6,281 bases of DNA, taken from positions 1 to 6,281 of the forward strand of contig JAILFF010000137.1 of the NCBI GenBank assembly GCA_024697705.1, written 5' to 3'. Made by a program: the position numbers and the translations under genes. How positions within the stretch are numbered: position 1 is the first letter of the stretch; the number at the start of each line of letters is the position of its first letter. The notes under the pieces are model-generated. The model ran no database searches, was not told where the DNA came from, and saw only the letters and a list, made by a program, of their open reading frames with translations. This stretch comes from Ruminococcus sp. GTDB lineage: Bacteria > Bacillota > Clostridia > Oscillospirales > Ruminococcaceae. Of the stretch, positions 1-5,266 are shown in pieces.

Positions 1-95
1 CTATCAGCGTTGCCATCAGCAGCAGCATCAGCAGCAGCAGGAGCAGGAGCAGCAGCAGAAGCAGAGGAAGCAGCAGACTCAGCAGGCTTGGTAGG
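1..95 (-). repeat. GCT-rich low-complexity tract encoding Ala/Ser/Pro/Asp linker
   Basis: The plus strand shows imperfect CAG/CAT/GAG/AAG triplet runs that read on the minus strand as mostly GCT with some CCT, TCT and GAT. They encode residues from about 793 to the cut end of the exported protein (Pro-Ala-Glu-Ser, then Ala/Ser, Ala/Pro and Ala/Asp runs). Near-identical codons make the tract prone to slippage. It is a flexible linker of the kind that separates a surface domain from a C-terminal anchor; the anchor itself is not in view. Confidence 0.75.
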
Positions 96-2465
96 ATATA
101 GAGAAGCGTAGTTCTCCTTACCATACAGGGATACAGGAACCTCATTTTCCTTAAGAAGCGTGGTGTAAGTCTTAACGTGTACATCACGGAGGTAAGTACC
201 CTCGCAGCACTGGAGCCATACAGCACCATGAGTAGCGCGAGCATGCGGATATCTGTCGTCCTTGTTAGCGCCGTCCGGATCAGTAGCGATCTGAGAATCG
301 AGCCAATGCTGAGACTCATAATCCTTAGTGAATCCATCGGGATGATCGCCGGTAACTACGAGCTCGTTGTTAGGACCAAACTGAACGCTGTCAGTACCTA
401 CCTGCCAAGCGTAGATATCCTCAGCGCCGTGACGGTAAATGTAGTACTCTCTCTCAACAATGGATCTCTGAACGGTGTCAAGGATAGCCTTAACAGCATC
501 AGCATTGATGCGATAGCTGTACTCTCTCTCGGTGTTGTCACCGAATACGATGAAGTGACCATAAGCGGCATGATGAATGTTATCATTGTAGTACATACCG
601 TTATTGTCCTTGAGATACTTAATCTCATCACTTGTAAGACTATTGTAATTGGGAACATTGGTCTTATAGTTGCCAAGATAGTTCTTGGTAACAACGTCAA
701 CAAGACCGTTCTCGGTTACAAAGTAAGGATGCCAGCAATAAGCTTCTTCAGTCTTATCCTCGGGCAGATACTTGTCGTCCTCAGAAGGATAAATCTTGTA
801 GGTAACGCCGGTAGCCTTGCCTTCAATATATTCTTCTACTTCACCGGTAGGAAGAAGCAGCGAACCATCCTTAGCAATAGGCTTGCCATTTCTATCGTCA
901 TCGGTATCAAATACCCAATGCTCAACCTTTTCAAGGTCGAATCCGATCCACTTACCCTGTGTAGGATCGTTTTCCTTATTTACAGGATAGTAGAAGGTCT
1001 TACCGTCGTGAGTGATCTCCAGATCCTCAGTCTCGTAGCCCTTTAATACCTTTTCGCCCTCGGTCTTACCATCGCCATAGATCGGAACAGGCTTGCTCTG
1101 ACCGTCTTCTACAACGTACTTGTAAACCTTGATGGTTTCCTTCTTGAGACCTACGGGAATATTGCCGTCCTTCTTAACGTATACAGCATAGCCGTCTACG
1201 AAGTCCTTCAGCCAGTACTTCTGCTTCATGGAGCCGTCAGCCTGACGTACTTCGTCCTTCTCCCAAACGTTGAGGAAGTTAGCAACGAGAACGCCGCCCT
1301 TGTCGGAAACGGTCTTGAAGGAGATCTCAGCGTCAGCCTTGTGCTCGGGATCGCTGTTGTATACTTCAACGAGAGCATCATAGAGGTCAGCAGAGCATCT
1401 GTCACCGGGAGCGAACTTCGGATTTACCGGATATTCGTCGATGTTCTGAGTCTGAACGCCATTGCCGCCTGCCTCGTCGGGATCTACATGCGTATGAGGA
1501 TCGCCATCATTATCGCCGGTTCCATTATAAGCATCAGCGCCAACCTTGCCGTGAACGCTGTCAATGAAGCCAATATTGCTTGCAGTAGCTTCTACCTTTA
1601 CCTTTGCATTCCAAAGGATAAGGCCATGATTGATTACGGACTGAGCGGTATTGGTCTTGTCAAAGATAGTAGCCTGATAATACATAGGATAATTCTCTAT
1701 GCTGATAGGCTCACCGTAATTGCCGTAAACGATATTGCCGTCTGCATCGTAGCCTTCTACGAGGTAGTAAGACAGACCGTTATCAACTTCCGTAGGACCG
1801 TTGTTGGTAACGTCCATCAGGAACTTTTCGCCGGTGGAAGTATTGCCAACATACTTAACCTCGTCCTTCCAGTTATCCTTGTTGAGCTGAACTTCCTTGC
1901 CGTTAACAATGAACTTGTCAAGAGCAACCTGGAAGTAAGGATTCTCGCTTACTTCATAGAGGAAGTAGATTCTGCTTACGTTGGTGTAAGGAATGTATAC
2001 TTCTTCGATGTCAATAGCGCCGTTCTTATCAACAGAAGCAGGAACGAGCCACTTATTGCCGTTCTCAAACTCATATACAAGGTATCCGGGAACAGCAGGA
2101 TCAACGTCATTTTCACCGTAGGTTTCCCAAACGATATCCTTGGTAGTCTTAAGACCTACAGCCAACTCCCAAGAATCAGGGAACTCAGCTACGCCCCAAC
2201 CCGGCCAGCCGCCGAATTTAGTGTTGGTAGTGGTAGGTATAAAAGGATTGTACCATTTCTTATTGCCCCACTTAGCAGCCCAGTTATGCTGTCCGCCAAA
2301 AGGAAGATCTGCGTCGGCTACTTTTTCAGTATCAGTAACAACTTCATCATCAGTGAAGCCAGTAGCAGTAAGCTTTTCATCATCAGCCGAAGCAGCTACC
2401 ATGGAAAGCATGGACGCTGCCAAAGATACAGCAGAAAGCCCGGCTAAAATTTTAGAAGCCTTCAT
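1..2465 (-). CDS. Large exported protein of unknown function (3' end beyond window)
   Basis: An uninterrupted frame reads leftward from ATG at 2465 to the window edge: 821 codons and no stop, so the C-terminus is missing. The start is supported by GGAGG at 2474-2478, 8 nt upstream. Residues 1-27 form a signal peptide (Lys2/Lys5, hydrophobic core, likely cleavage after Ala-Ser-Ala27 before Asp-Asp). The mature part is acidic and rich in Trp, Tyr and Phe. Residues about 55-200 and 205-300 read as beta-rich; the stretch around VTNNG (219-223) is faintly like CARDB or Ig-like extracellular repeats, but I cannot assign a family. Residues 315-330 are an Asp/Gly/His-rich linker (GTGDNDGDPHTHVDPD). 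Only four Cys are visible (357, 577, and adjacent 753-754). From about residue 793 the sequence becomes a low-complexity Ala/Ser/Pro/Asp linker, as often seen before a wall- or membrane-anchoring tail; an anchor is therefore possible but unseen. Codons favour GCT, GTT and AAG, unlike the GC-richer neighbours, which suggests high expression. Existence and export are fairly certain; function is unknown. Confidence 0.9.
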   Translation of the reverse strand, partial: MKASKILAGLSAVSLAASMLSMVAASADDEKLTATGFTDDEVVTDTEKVADADLPFGGQHNWAAKWGNKKWYNPFIPTTTNTKFGGWPGWGVAEFPDSWELAVGLKTTKDIVWETYGENDVDPAVPGYLVYEFENGNKWLVPASVDKNGAIDIEEVYIPYTNVSRIYFLYEVSENPYFQVALDKFIVNGKEVQLNKDNWKDEVKYVGNTSTGEKFLMDVTNNGPTEVDNGLSYYLVEGYDADGNIVYGNYGEPISIENYPMYYQATIFDKTNTAQSVINHGLILWNAKVKVEATASNIGFIDSVHGKVGADAYNGTGDNDGDPHTHVDPDEAGGNGVQTQNIDEYPVNPKFAPGDRCSADLYDALVEVYNSDPEHKADAEISFKTVSDKGGVLVANFLNVWEKDEVRQADGSMKQKYWLKDFVDGYAVYVKKDGNIPVGLKKETIKVYKYVVEDGQSKPVPIYGDGKTEGEKVLKGYETEDLEITHDGKTFYYPVNKENDPTQGKWIGFDLEKVEHWVFDTDDDRNGKPIAKDGSLLLPTGEVEEYIEGKATGVTYKIYPSEDDKYLPEDKTEEAYCWHPYFVTENGLVDVVTKNYLGNYKTNVPNYNSLTSDEIKYLKDNNGMYYNDNIHHAAYGHFIVFGDNTEREYSYRINADAVKAILDTVQRSIVEREYYIYRHGAEDIYAWQVGTDSVQFGPNNELVVTGDHPDGFTKDYESQHWLDSQIATDPDGANKDDRYPHARATHGAVWLQCCEGTYLRDVHVKTYTTLLKENEVPVSLYGKENYASLYPTKPAESAASSASAAAPAPAAADAAADGNAD

Positions 2466-2473
2466 GTTTAATT

Positions 2474-2478
2474 CCTCC
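2474..2478 (-). promoter_or_regulatory. Ribosome binding site of exported-protein gene
   Basis: GGAGG on the minus strand with 8 nt to the ATG at 2463-2465. It fixes the start and agrees with the signal peptide beginning there. Confidence 0.85.
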
Positions 2479-2540
2479 ATTTTCAATTTATTGTAATAAT
2501 CAACCCAAAAGTATATGTATAATATACCCGTCGGTAATCA

Positions 2541-2583
2541 TGATAATATTATATCACAAGTCTATCATAATTTCAATAGACAT
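2541..2583 (-). repeat. 43-bp direct repeat spanning promoter, copy 1
   Basis: Aligned without gaps to 2759-2801, 35 of 43 positions match. Identity covers the -35 start, the TATGATAG block in the spacer and the 16-bp block TTGTGATATAATATTA. The preserved spacer means more than the two polymerase hexamers is conserved. Confidence 0.85.
2548..2576 (-). promoter_or_regulatory. Proximal promoter (copy 1) of exported-protein gene
   Basis: On the minus strand the -35 is TTGAAA (2571-2576), the spacer is 17 bp and the -10 is TATAAT (2548-2553). A TGA immediately before TATAAT gives an extended -10. Predicted transcription start is near 2541, giving a leader of about 76 nt before the ATG at 2465. 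The box sits inside a 43-bp module repeated upstream. Confidence 0.8.
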
Positions 2584-2642
2584 ATTAGACAAAGCTTAGG
2601 GTTTAATTTTATTCACAACGCACCAATATGCACAAATTCTCA

Positions 2643-2753
2643 CTACCTTTTGTCCCATTTAACGGACTCAGGCTCGGAACTTGTCATCTTTGCGTACTCT
2701 GAGCAACGTTTTTTCACAATGCTGACACGGGCACCTGCTGCCCCATTGATCAT
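2643..2753 (-). CDS. Possible 36-residue leader peptide or coding remnant
   Basis: ATG at 2753 to TAG at 2643-2645, lying between the two promoter copies. The start falls only about 6 nt after the predicted start of the distal promoter, so there is no room for a normal ribosome site and translation would have to be nearly leaderless. The peptide starts MINGAAGARVSIVKKRC and continues polar and charged; I do not recognise it. The patch is GC-richer than its AT-rich flanks, which fits either a short translated ORF or a relic of a former gene. It contains a small hairpin, GGGCA/TGCCC (about 2730-2745). Weakly supported. Confidence 0.25.
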   Translation of the reverse strand: MINGAAGARVSIVKKRCSEYAKMTSSEPESVKWDKR

Positions 2754-2758
2754 TGCTC

Positions 2759-2801
2759 TATTAATATTATATCACAAAACTATCATATATTCAATTGGCA
2801 T
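2759..2801 (-). repeat. 43-bp direct repeat spanning promoter, copy 2
   Basis: Partner of 2541-2583, 218 bp away in the same orientation. The eight mismatches fall mostly in pairs (in the spacer beside the -35, in its middle, and just past the -10). Confidence 0.85.
2766..2794 (-). promoter_or_regulatory. Distal promoter (copy 2) of exported-protein gene
   Basis: On the minus strand the -35 is TTGAAT (2789-2794), the spacer is 17 bp and the -10 is TATAAT (2766-2771), again with TGA before it (extended -10). Its start would be near 2759, giving a leader of about 295 nt to the exported-protein gene. The spacer is nearly the same as in the proximal copy. Confidence 0.75.
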
Positions 2802-2807
2802 AATGAC

Positions 2808-2828
2808 AAAAAACAGCCGTCCGTTTTT
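2808..2828 (-). terminator. Intrinsic terminator of the DUF896-WYL operon
   Basis: Minus-strand stem AAAAACGG/CTGTTTTT (one G-T pair, ACGG loop) that runs into six T residues, about 46 nt after the WYL stop. The stem is A-T rich, so strength is moderate. The plus strand also ends in five T, so it could act both ways. It lies just upstream of the distal promoter of the next gene, insulating the two units. Confidence 0.55.
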
Positions 2829-2873
2829 ATACACATTTCATCAATGCCACTAAACATTTTTTGTCTTCCGAAG

Positions 2874-3842
2874 TCATCTGCGGTAGCCGTCGGCTATCCT
2901 TTCGGCGCGTTCTCTTGCAAGCTCCGCGGCGTACAGCGGGGACACTATTTTTGCCCTGCTGCCCAGGCTGAACAGCCAGCCCCAGAACTCGTTCGAGAGC
3001 CTTACCTCCGCTTCTACCATGAAGCAGCCGCCCTCGTCCGATCTGATCGCTGCCTTGTCGCCGAATCTGTCGCAGATATCCTCAAGCACCGCCGCCTCAA
3101 AGCGGATACGCAGCTTTTCTTCACCGCCTGTCGAATACGACGGCAGCTTCTGACGCCTCGCTTCCGTCTCCTCGTCCTCCGTCAGCGTTTCGCGCTTTTC
3201 ACGAAGCATGGAGCACTCGGCGATGCGGTCTGTTTTCAGCTTGATGATGCCCTCGCGTGACTTCCCTATTATATAGTATCTCTCGTTTTCGTAAACCACA
3301 TGATAGGGCGATACGGCGATGTGTCTGCCCTGACGTTTTCTGTCGGAGCCGGGTTCCTGAACGACCACGTCGATCTGCCTGTCGAGGAACATCGCCTCCT
3401 GCGCCGTATCTATTATATTGTAGGTCTGATCGTTCGAGGACTTGGTGCGGTTCTCGATATGCACCGCCCTCCTGAGCGCCTGCGAACGGTGCTCGCTGGT
3501 GAGCGTCTGGAGCTTGCGGATAAGCTCGCCCGACTTCTTTATTGTAAGGAAGCGGCTCGCCGAGACCGCGTCCACCAGTATGCGAAGCTCGTCGTCGTCA
3601 AACAGACGACTCCCCATGAAATAAGCGTTTGAATGACCGCTTTTCGTCGTCCTGATATCCAGCCCTGCGTCGCACAGCGTCGCTATATCGTCGTAAATAG
3701 TCTTACGCTCCGCCTTGATACCCATTTCTTCGAGGATCCTGATGAGATCGCCGCCCGTTATCGCGTGCTGCTCATCGGTCTTCGCACTGAATAACTGTTC
3801 CATTCGGAGCAGCTTCTGTTTCTGTCTTGATACGCCTGCCAA
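2874..3842 (-). CDS. WYL-domain transcriptional regulator (HTH-WYL-WCX)
   Basis: 322 residues with the usual architecture of bacterial WYL regulators, predicted cytosolic DNA-binding proteins that sense a ligand, often a nucleic acid or nucleotide. Residues about 5-65 form the winged HTH (ITGGDLIRILEEMGIKAERK, then TIYDDIATLCDAG). Residues about 140-212 are the WYL domain: SPYHVVYENERYYIIGKSR carries Y189-Y190-I191 where the family motif has W-Y-L, followed by the conserved DRI (205-207). Residues about 240-320 are the WCX C-terminal extension. The start is TTG at 3842, chosen because GGGAGGGG lies 6-7 nt upstream and because family members have a Lys/Leu-rich helix here (QKQKLLRMEQL). The internal ATG (Met14) lacks a ribosome site and would cut that helix. 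The gene lies 20 nt after the DUF896 gene, in the same transcript. Target genes cannot be read from sequence. Confidence 0.93.
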   Translation of the reverse strand: MAGVSRQKQKLLRMEQLFSAKTDEQHAITGGDLIRILEEMGIKAERKTIYDDIATLCDAGLDIRTTKSGHSNAYFMGSRLFDDDELRILVDAVSASRFLTIKKSGELIRKLQTLTSEHRSQALRRAVHIENRTKSSNDQTYNIIDTAQEAMFLDRQIDVVVQEPGSDRKRQGRHIAVSPYHVVYENERYYIIGKSREGIIKLKTDRIAECSMLREKRETLTEDEETEARRQKLPSYSTGGEEKLRIRFEAAVLEDICDRFGDKAAIRSDEGGCFMVEAEVRLSNEFWGWLFSLGSRAKIVSPLYAAELARERAERIADGYRR

Positions 3843-3862
3843 TTCAGACCCCTCCCACTCGT

Positions 3863-4084
3863 TTATTTATCGGACTTATCCTTACGGCGGTCGCTGACTT
3901 TTTCGCGTGTGCCGTCGGGATTAACGATCGTCGTATGCTCAAGGCTGCCCATAAGCGAACCGACGACGGCGGCGCGGTACTCGTTCCTGAGTTCCTCGCG
4001 TTCGCTTTTTTCTTCGTCGGTCAGTTCTCTTATACGGGCGATAGCAGTCAGCTCCGACAGTCTGTCCAGTTTTTTCCTCTCCAT
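3863..4084 (-). CDS. DUF896 (UPF0291, YnzC-type) small helical protein
   Basis: 73 residues, close to the usual family length. The family signature is clear: LDRLSELTAIARIRELTDEE followed by LRNEYRAAVVGSL, two antiparallel helices as in Bacillus subtilis YnzC; then a short charged tail (VNPDGTREKVSDRRK...). The family's biochemical role is not established; in B. subtilis ynzC lies in the SOS-controlled yneA operon. I start at ATG 4084 because AGGTGAT, an exact match to the anti-Shine-Dalgarno complement, lies 4-10 nt upstream. A GTG three codons earlier (4093) would overlap that site. It is the first gene of a two-gene operon with the WYL regulator, behind a leader of about 240 nt. No LexA-type CGAAC-N4-GTTCG box was found near its promoter. 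Confidence 0.9.
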   Translation of the reverse strand: MERKKLDRLSELTAIARIRELTDEEKSEREELRNEYRAAVVGSLMGSLEHTTIVNPDGTREKVSDRRKDKSDK

Positions 4085-4323
4085 ATTAATCACCTTTCAA
4101 TGGGGATTATTCTTTACCAATTTGTAACCTTTGTTGCCGATGTGACAAACTTTCATGCGTCTGAGCTCCGCAAAGCTTACAGTTTGGTTACAAATGATTA
4201 CGCCGCACAAGTCTCGGCGTATTGATGACCCGCGTGTATTTTTTGGACTCTTGCGGCTTATCTTGCATATCCGCAAGCTTTTTTTGTATCTCAGTCCATA
4301 AATTCACGCTGTAATCAAATTGT
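4085..4323 (-). promoter_or_regulatory. Long, strongly foldable 5' leader of DUF896-WYL mRNA (candidate cis-RNA)
   Basis: Read on the minus strand from the predicted start. Module A: outer stem TGGACT (4293-4298)/AGTCCA (4244-4249) enclosing CTTGCGG (4271-4277)/CCGCAAG (4250-4256), with an A-rich 5' internal loop. Module B: TACGCCG (4215-4221)/CGGCGTA (4199-4205), 9-nt loop. Module C: a perfect 10-bp stem ATTTGTAACC (4186-4195)/GGTTACAAAT (4120-4129) enclosing a helix AAACT/AGTTT capped by TGCG/CGCA, and a small hairpin TTGTC/GGCAA, resembling a three-way junction. The ribosome site and ATG follow about 36 nt later. I match it to no known riboswitch or T-box consensus. An RNA on the other strand is possible, since stems are symmetric. 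Confidence 0.45.
4250..4285 (+). terminator. Terminator-like hairpin reading rightward inside the DUF896 leader
   Basis: Plus-strand stem CTTGCGG (4250-4256)/CCGCAAG (4271-4277), 14-nt loop, then C and seven T (4279-4285). In this orientation it has the form of a rho-independent terminator, yet no plus-strand gene precedes it and I find no convincing plus-strand promoter upstream. It may end an antisense or small RNA, or simply be the complement of a leader stem. Confidence 0.4.
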
Positions 4324-4329
4324 AATAAT

Positions 4330-4358
4330 ATTATACCACACTCTTTTCAGAAAATCAA
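4330..4358 (-). promoter_or_regulatory. Promoter of DUF896-WYL operon
   Basis: Minus-strand -35 TTGATT (4353-4358), 17-bp spacer, -10 TATAAT (4330-4335) with TGG before it (extended -10). Predicted start near 4323, leaving a 5' leader of about 240 nt. TATAATATTA is shared with both exported-protein promoters, but the spacer is different. Confidence 0.8.
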
Positions 4359-4375
4359 CGTCAATATTGCACAAA

Positions 4376-4468
4376 GTGTCCGTTAATTTTCCCTCAGTTT
4401 ACACAAAAAACCTCCAAGCGGGACGATTCGGAAGACCTCTCTTCAAAATAGCGTAATTAATCGGACAC
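4376..4468. repeat. 93-bp unit bounded by near-perfect 13-bp inverted repeats
   Basis: Left arm GTGTCCGTTAATT (4376-4388), right arm AATTAATCGGACAC (4455-4468); they are reverse complements except for one extra T. The interior has no ORF and includes GAAGA/TCTTC (5-bp hairpin) and TTTACACAAAA near the left arm. The arm plus that motif resembles insertion-sequence ends, but no target duplication is visible at its edges, so it may be an IS remnant, a small non-autonomous element or a DNA-binding site pair. Confidence 0.45.
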
Positions 4469-4489
4469 CGTTTACGCATCTGTTAAATC

Positions 4490-4519
4490 AGCACAAATAT
4501 CATGTTGACAATTTGTGCT
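4490..4519. promoter_or_regulatory. Operator-like palindrome AGCACAAAT-N12-ATTTGTGCT
   Basis: Perfect 9-bp arms (4490-4498 and 4511-4519) around 12 bp, centred about 40 bp upstream of the -35 of the plus-strand promoter. Arm spacing of about two helical turns is typical for a dimeric regulator. The spacer ends in TTGACA, a duplicate of the real -35 at 4545. Candidate ligands are the two DNA-binding proteins encoded on either side, by inference only. Confidence 0.45.
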
Positions 4520-4544
4520 CATATACAAAATTTGCATTCTTATG

Positions 4545-4572
4545 TTGACATTTTGGCAATTTCGAGTATAAT
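4545..4572 (+). promoter_or_regulatory. Consensus promoter of the helical protein/sigma-4-like operon
   Basis: TTGACA (4545-4550), 16-bp spacer, TATAAT (4567-4572): both hexamers are perfect. Predicted start near 4579. Strong basal activity is expected unless repressed, which gives the nearby palindrome a possible role. Confidence 0.88.
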
Positions 4573-4582
4573 TATAAGTGTA

Positions 4583-4604
4583 GGACGAACATTCCCCGTT
4601 GTCC
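4583..4604 (+). promoter_or_regulatory. 5'-end hairpin of plus-strand operon mRNA
   Basis: GGACGAAC (4583-4590) pairs with GTTGTCC (4598-4604) with one bulged G and a 7-nt loop. It starts only a few nt after the predicted transcription start, a position where hairpins often protect mRNA from decay. The right side is also part of a 7-bp tandem repeat CCGTTGT CCGTTGT (4596-4609). Confidence 0.35.
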
Positions 4605-4647
4605 GTTGTACGTAATCAGAACAGTTTTTTAACGAAAGGAAGAAAAA

Positions 4648-4935
4648 ATGAATCGTACAGCAGAAAACAGACCTTTTGAAAGCGAACAGCTCGACCTTCT
4701 CAGCGAGGACTACACCCGCACCGCCGACGTGCTTGAAAACCGCCGTCTTGACCTTATGGAACGCCGCAGGAAAGCCATGCTGCCGCCCGACGAGCTGCGC
4801 AGACTGGAGGAAAGGATAATAGCGCTTCACGGCGAAGTTAAGGAGCTTCGTGCGACGGCGCAGCACCTCAGAAGGCTTGCCGCGCCCAAGCCCGAAAGCC
4901 CAAGCCTGTCGCGCAGAGGACGCGGCGTATCGTGA
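4648..4935 (+). CDS. Small charged helical (coiled-coil-like) protein, unknown function
   Basis: 95 residues starting at ATG 4648 with AAAGGAAG about 6 nt upstream. It has no signal peptide or membrane segment. Residues about 11-42 (EQLDLLSEDYTRTADVLENR...) and 48-78 (ELRRLEERIIALHGEVKELR...) are Leu-spaced, highly charged helices separated by a Pro-Pro turn at 46-47, so a helical hairpin or coiled coil is likely. The tail (79-95) is Pro/Ser/Arg-rich. Its TGA overlaps the next gene's GTG by 4 bp, so the two are translationally coupled and may act as a complex. Similar small helical ORFs directly before a sigma-4-like protein are, to my recollection, common in Clostridia, but I know no assigned function. 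It could be a partner or modulator of the HTH protein. Confidence 0.85.
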   Translation: MNRTAENRPFESEQLDLLSEDYTRTADVLENRRLDLMERRRKAMLPPDELRRLEERIIALHGEVKELRATAQHLRRLAAPKPESPSLSRRGRGVS

Positions 4936-5195
4936 GACCGCAGGGTTCGGCAAGCGTGTCCGAAAGCGCTCGTTCCGATATCCTGCGCGGGATTCTGAGC
5001 GCAGGTCTTACCGACACGCAGCAGCTTTATCTCACGATGTATTTCCGCGAGCGACTTTCGATGCGTGACATTGCGAAACGCTGCGGAGTAAATGTTTCCA
5101 CCGTCAGCCGAACGATCTCCCGTGCGTCCTCACGCCTGAAGAACGCCGAGGAGCTTTGCAGGCTGATAACCGCCGCAAGCGGCAGAAAACAATAA
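4932..5195 (+). CDS. Stand-alone sigma-70 region 4-like HTH protein
   Basis: 87 residues. Residues 16-70 fit region 4 of sigma-70 factors: LTDTQQLYLTMYFRERLS, then the HTH SMRDIAKRCGVNVSTVSRTI and ASSRLKN. There is no region 2, so it cannot be a complete sigma factor; related short proteins bind DNA as transcription regulators or act as split sigma subunits. The GTG start at 4932 overlaps the preceding TGA (GTGA), and no separate ribosome site is needed. An Ala/Ser-rich N-terminus (1-15) and a short basic tail (GRKQ) flank the fold. It ends 18 nt before a strong terminator, so the operon has two genes. It may autoregulate the promoter at 4545; that is inference. Other readings: YlxM-like or phage-type sigma-like regulator. 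Confidence 0.87.
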   Translation: MRPQGSASVSESARSDILRGILSAGLTDTQQLYLTMYFRERLSMRDIAKRCGVNVSTVSRTISRASSRLKNAEELCRLITAASGRKQ

Positions 5196-5213
5196 AACAT
5201 ACAATTTAATAAG

Positions 5214-5253
5214 AAAAGGCTCTCCCGGATAAACTGCCGGAAGAGCCTTTTTT
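5214..5253. terminator. Bidirectional intrinsic terminator between convergent operons
   Basis: AAAAGGCTCT (5214-5223) pairs with AGAGCCTTTT (5242-5251), and CCGG (5225-5228) with CCGG (5237-5240), with one C/A mismatch and an 8-nt loop. Rightward it ends in six T; leftward in TTTTCTTATT. It serves the sigma-4-like operon from the left and proB from the right. Confidence 0.92.
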
Positions 5254-5266
5254 GTTTCAATTTACG

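Larger units (their letters stand above)
2466..2873. other. 408-bp intergenic control region of the exported-protein gene
   Basis: AT-rich DNA between the WYL gene stop and the exported-protein start. In minus-strand order it holds an intrinsic terminator (2808-2828), promoter copy 2 (2766-2794), a GC-richer patch with a 36-codon ORF (2643-2753), promoter copy 1 (2548-2576), a small hairpin GTATAT/ATATAC (2511-2527) and the ribosome site (2474-2478). A plus-strand ORF at 2515-2853 has no ribosome site and is not considered real. Confidence 0.7.

Noticed and set aside
1..90. CAG-triplet array as a CRISPR or regulatory repeat
   Set aside because: Units are 3 bp, in frame, and encode an Ala/Ser/Pro linker; there are no spacers.
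177..1046. 289-codon ORF on the plus strand
   Set aside because: It is antisense to the exported-protein gene, has no ribosome site, and its composition (Ile/Val/Ser-rich) is what the complement of GCT/GTT/GAT-rich codons produces.
1341..2447. 368-codon ORF on the plus strand
   Set aside because: Same situation: the full-length complement of a real, signal-peptide-bearing gene, with no start signals or protein logic.
2515..2853. 112-codon plus-strand ORF across the promoter region
   Set aside because: No ribosome site, and it reads through two promoters and a terminator of the opposite strand.
4085..4323. Known riboswitch (TPP, purine, c-di-GMP, cobalamin) or T-box in the DUF896 leader
   Set aside because: None of the conserved cores of these classes, nor the T-box sequence, can be found; only the generic stem architecture is supported.
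4505..4533. First TTGACA (4505-4510) as a second promoter
   Set aside because: At 16-18 bp downstream there is only AAAATT-like sequence, with no acceptable -10.
4585..4604. CGAAC at 4586 as a LexA/DinR SOS box
   Set aside because: The Gram-positive box needs CGAAC-N4-GTTCG; here the second half is CCCGT, and the sequence is better explained as a hairpin at the mRNA 5' end.
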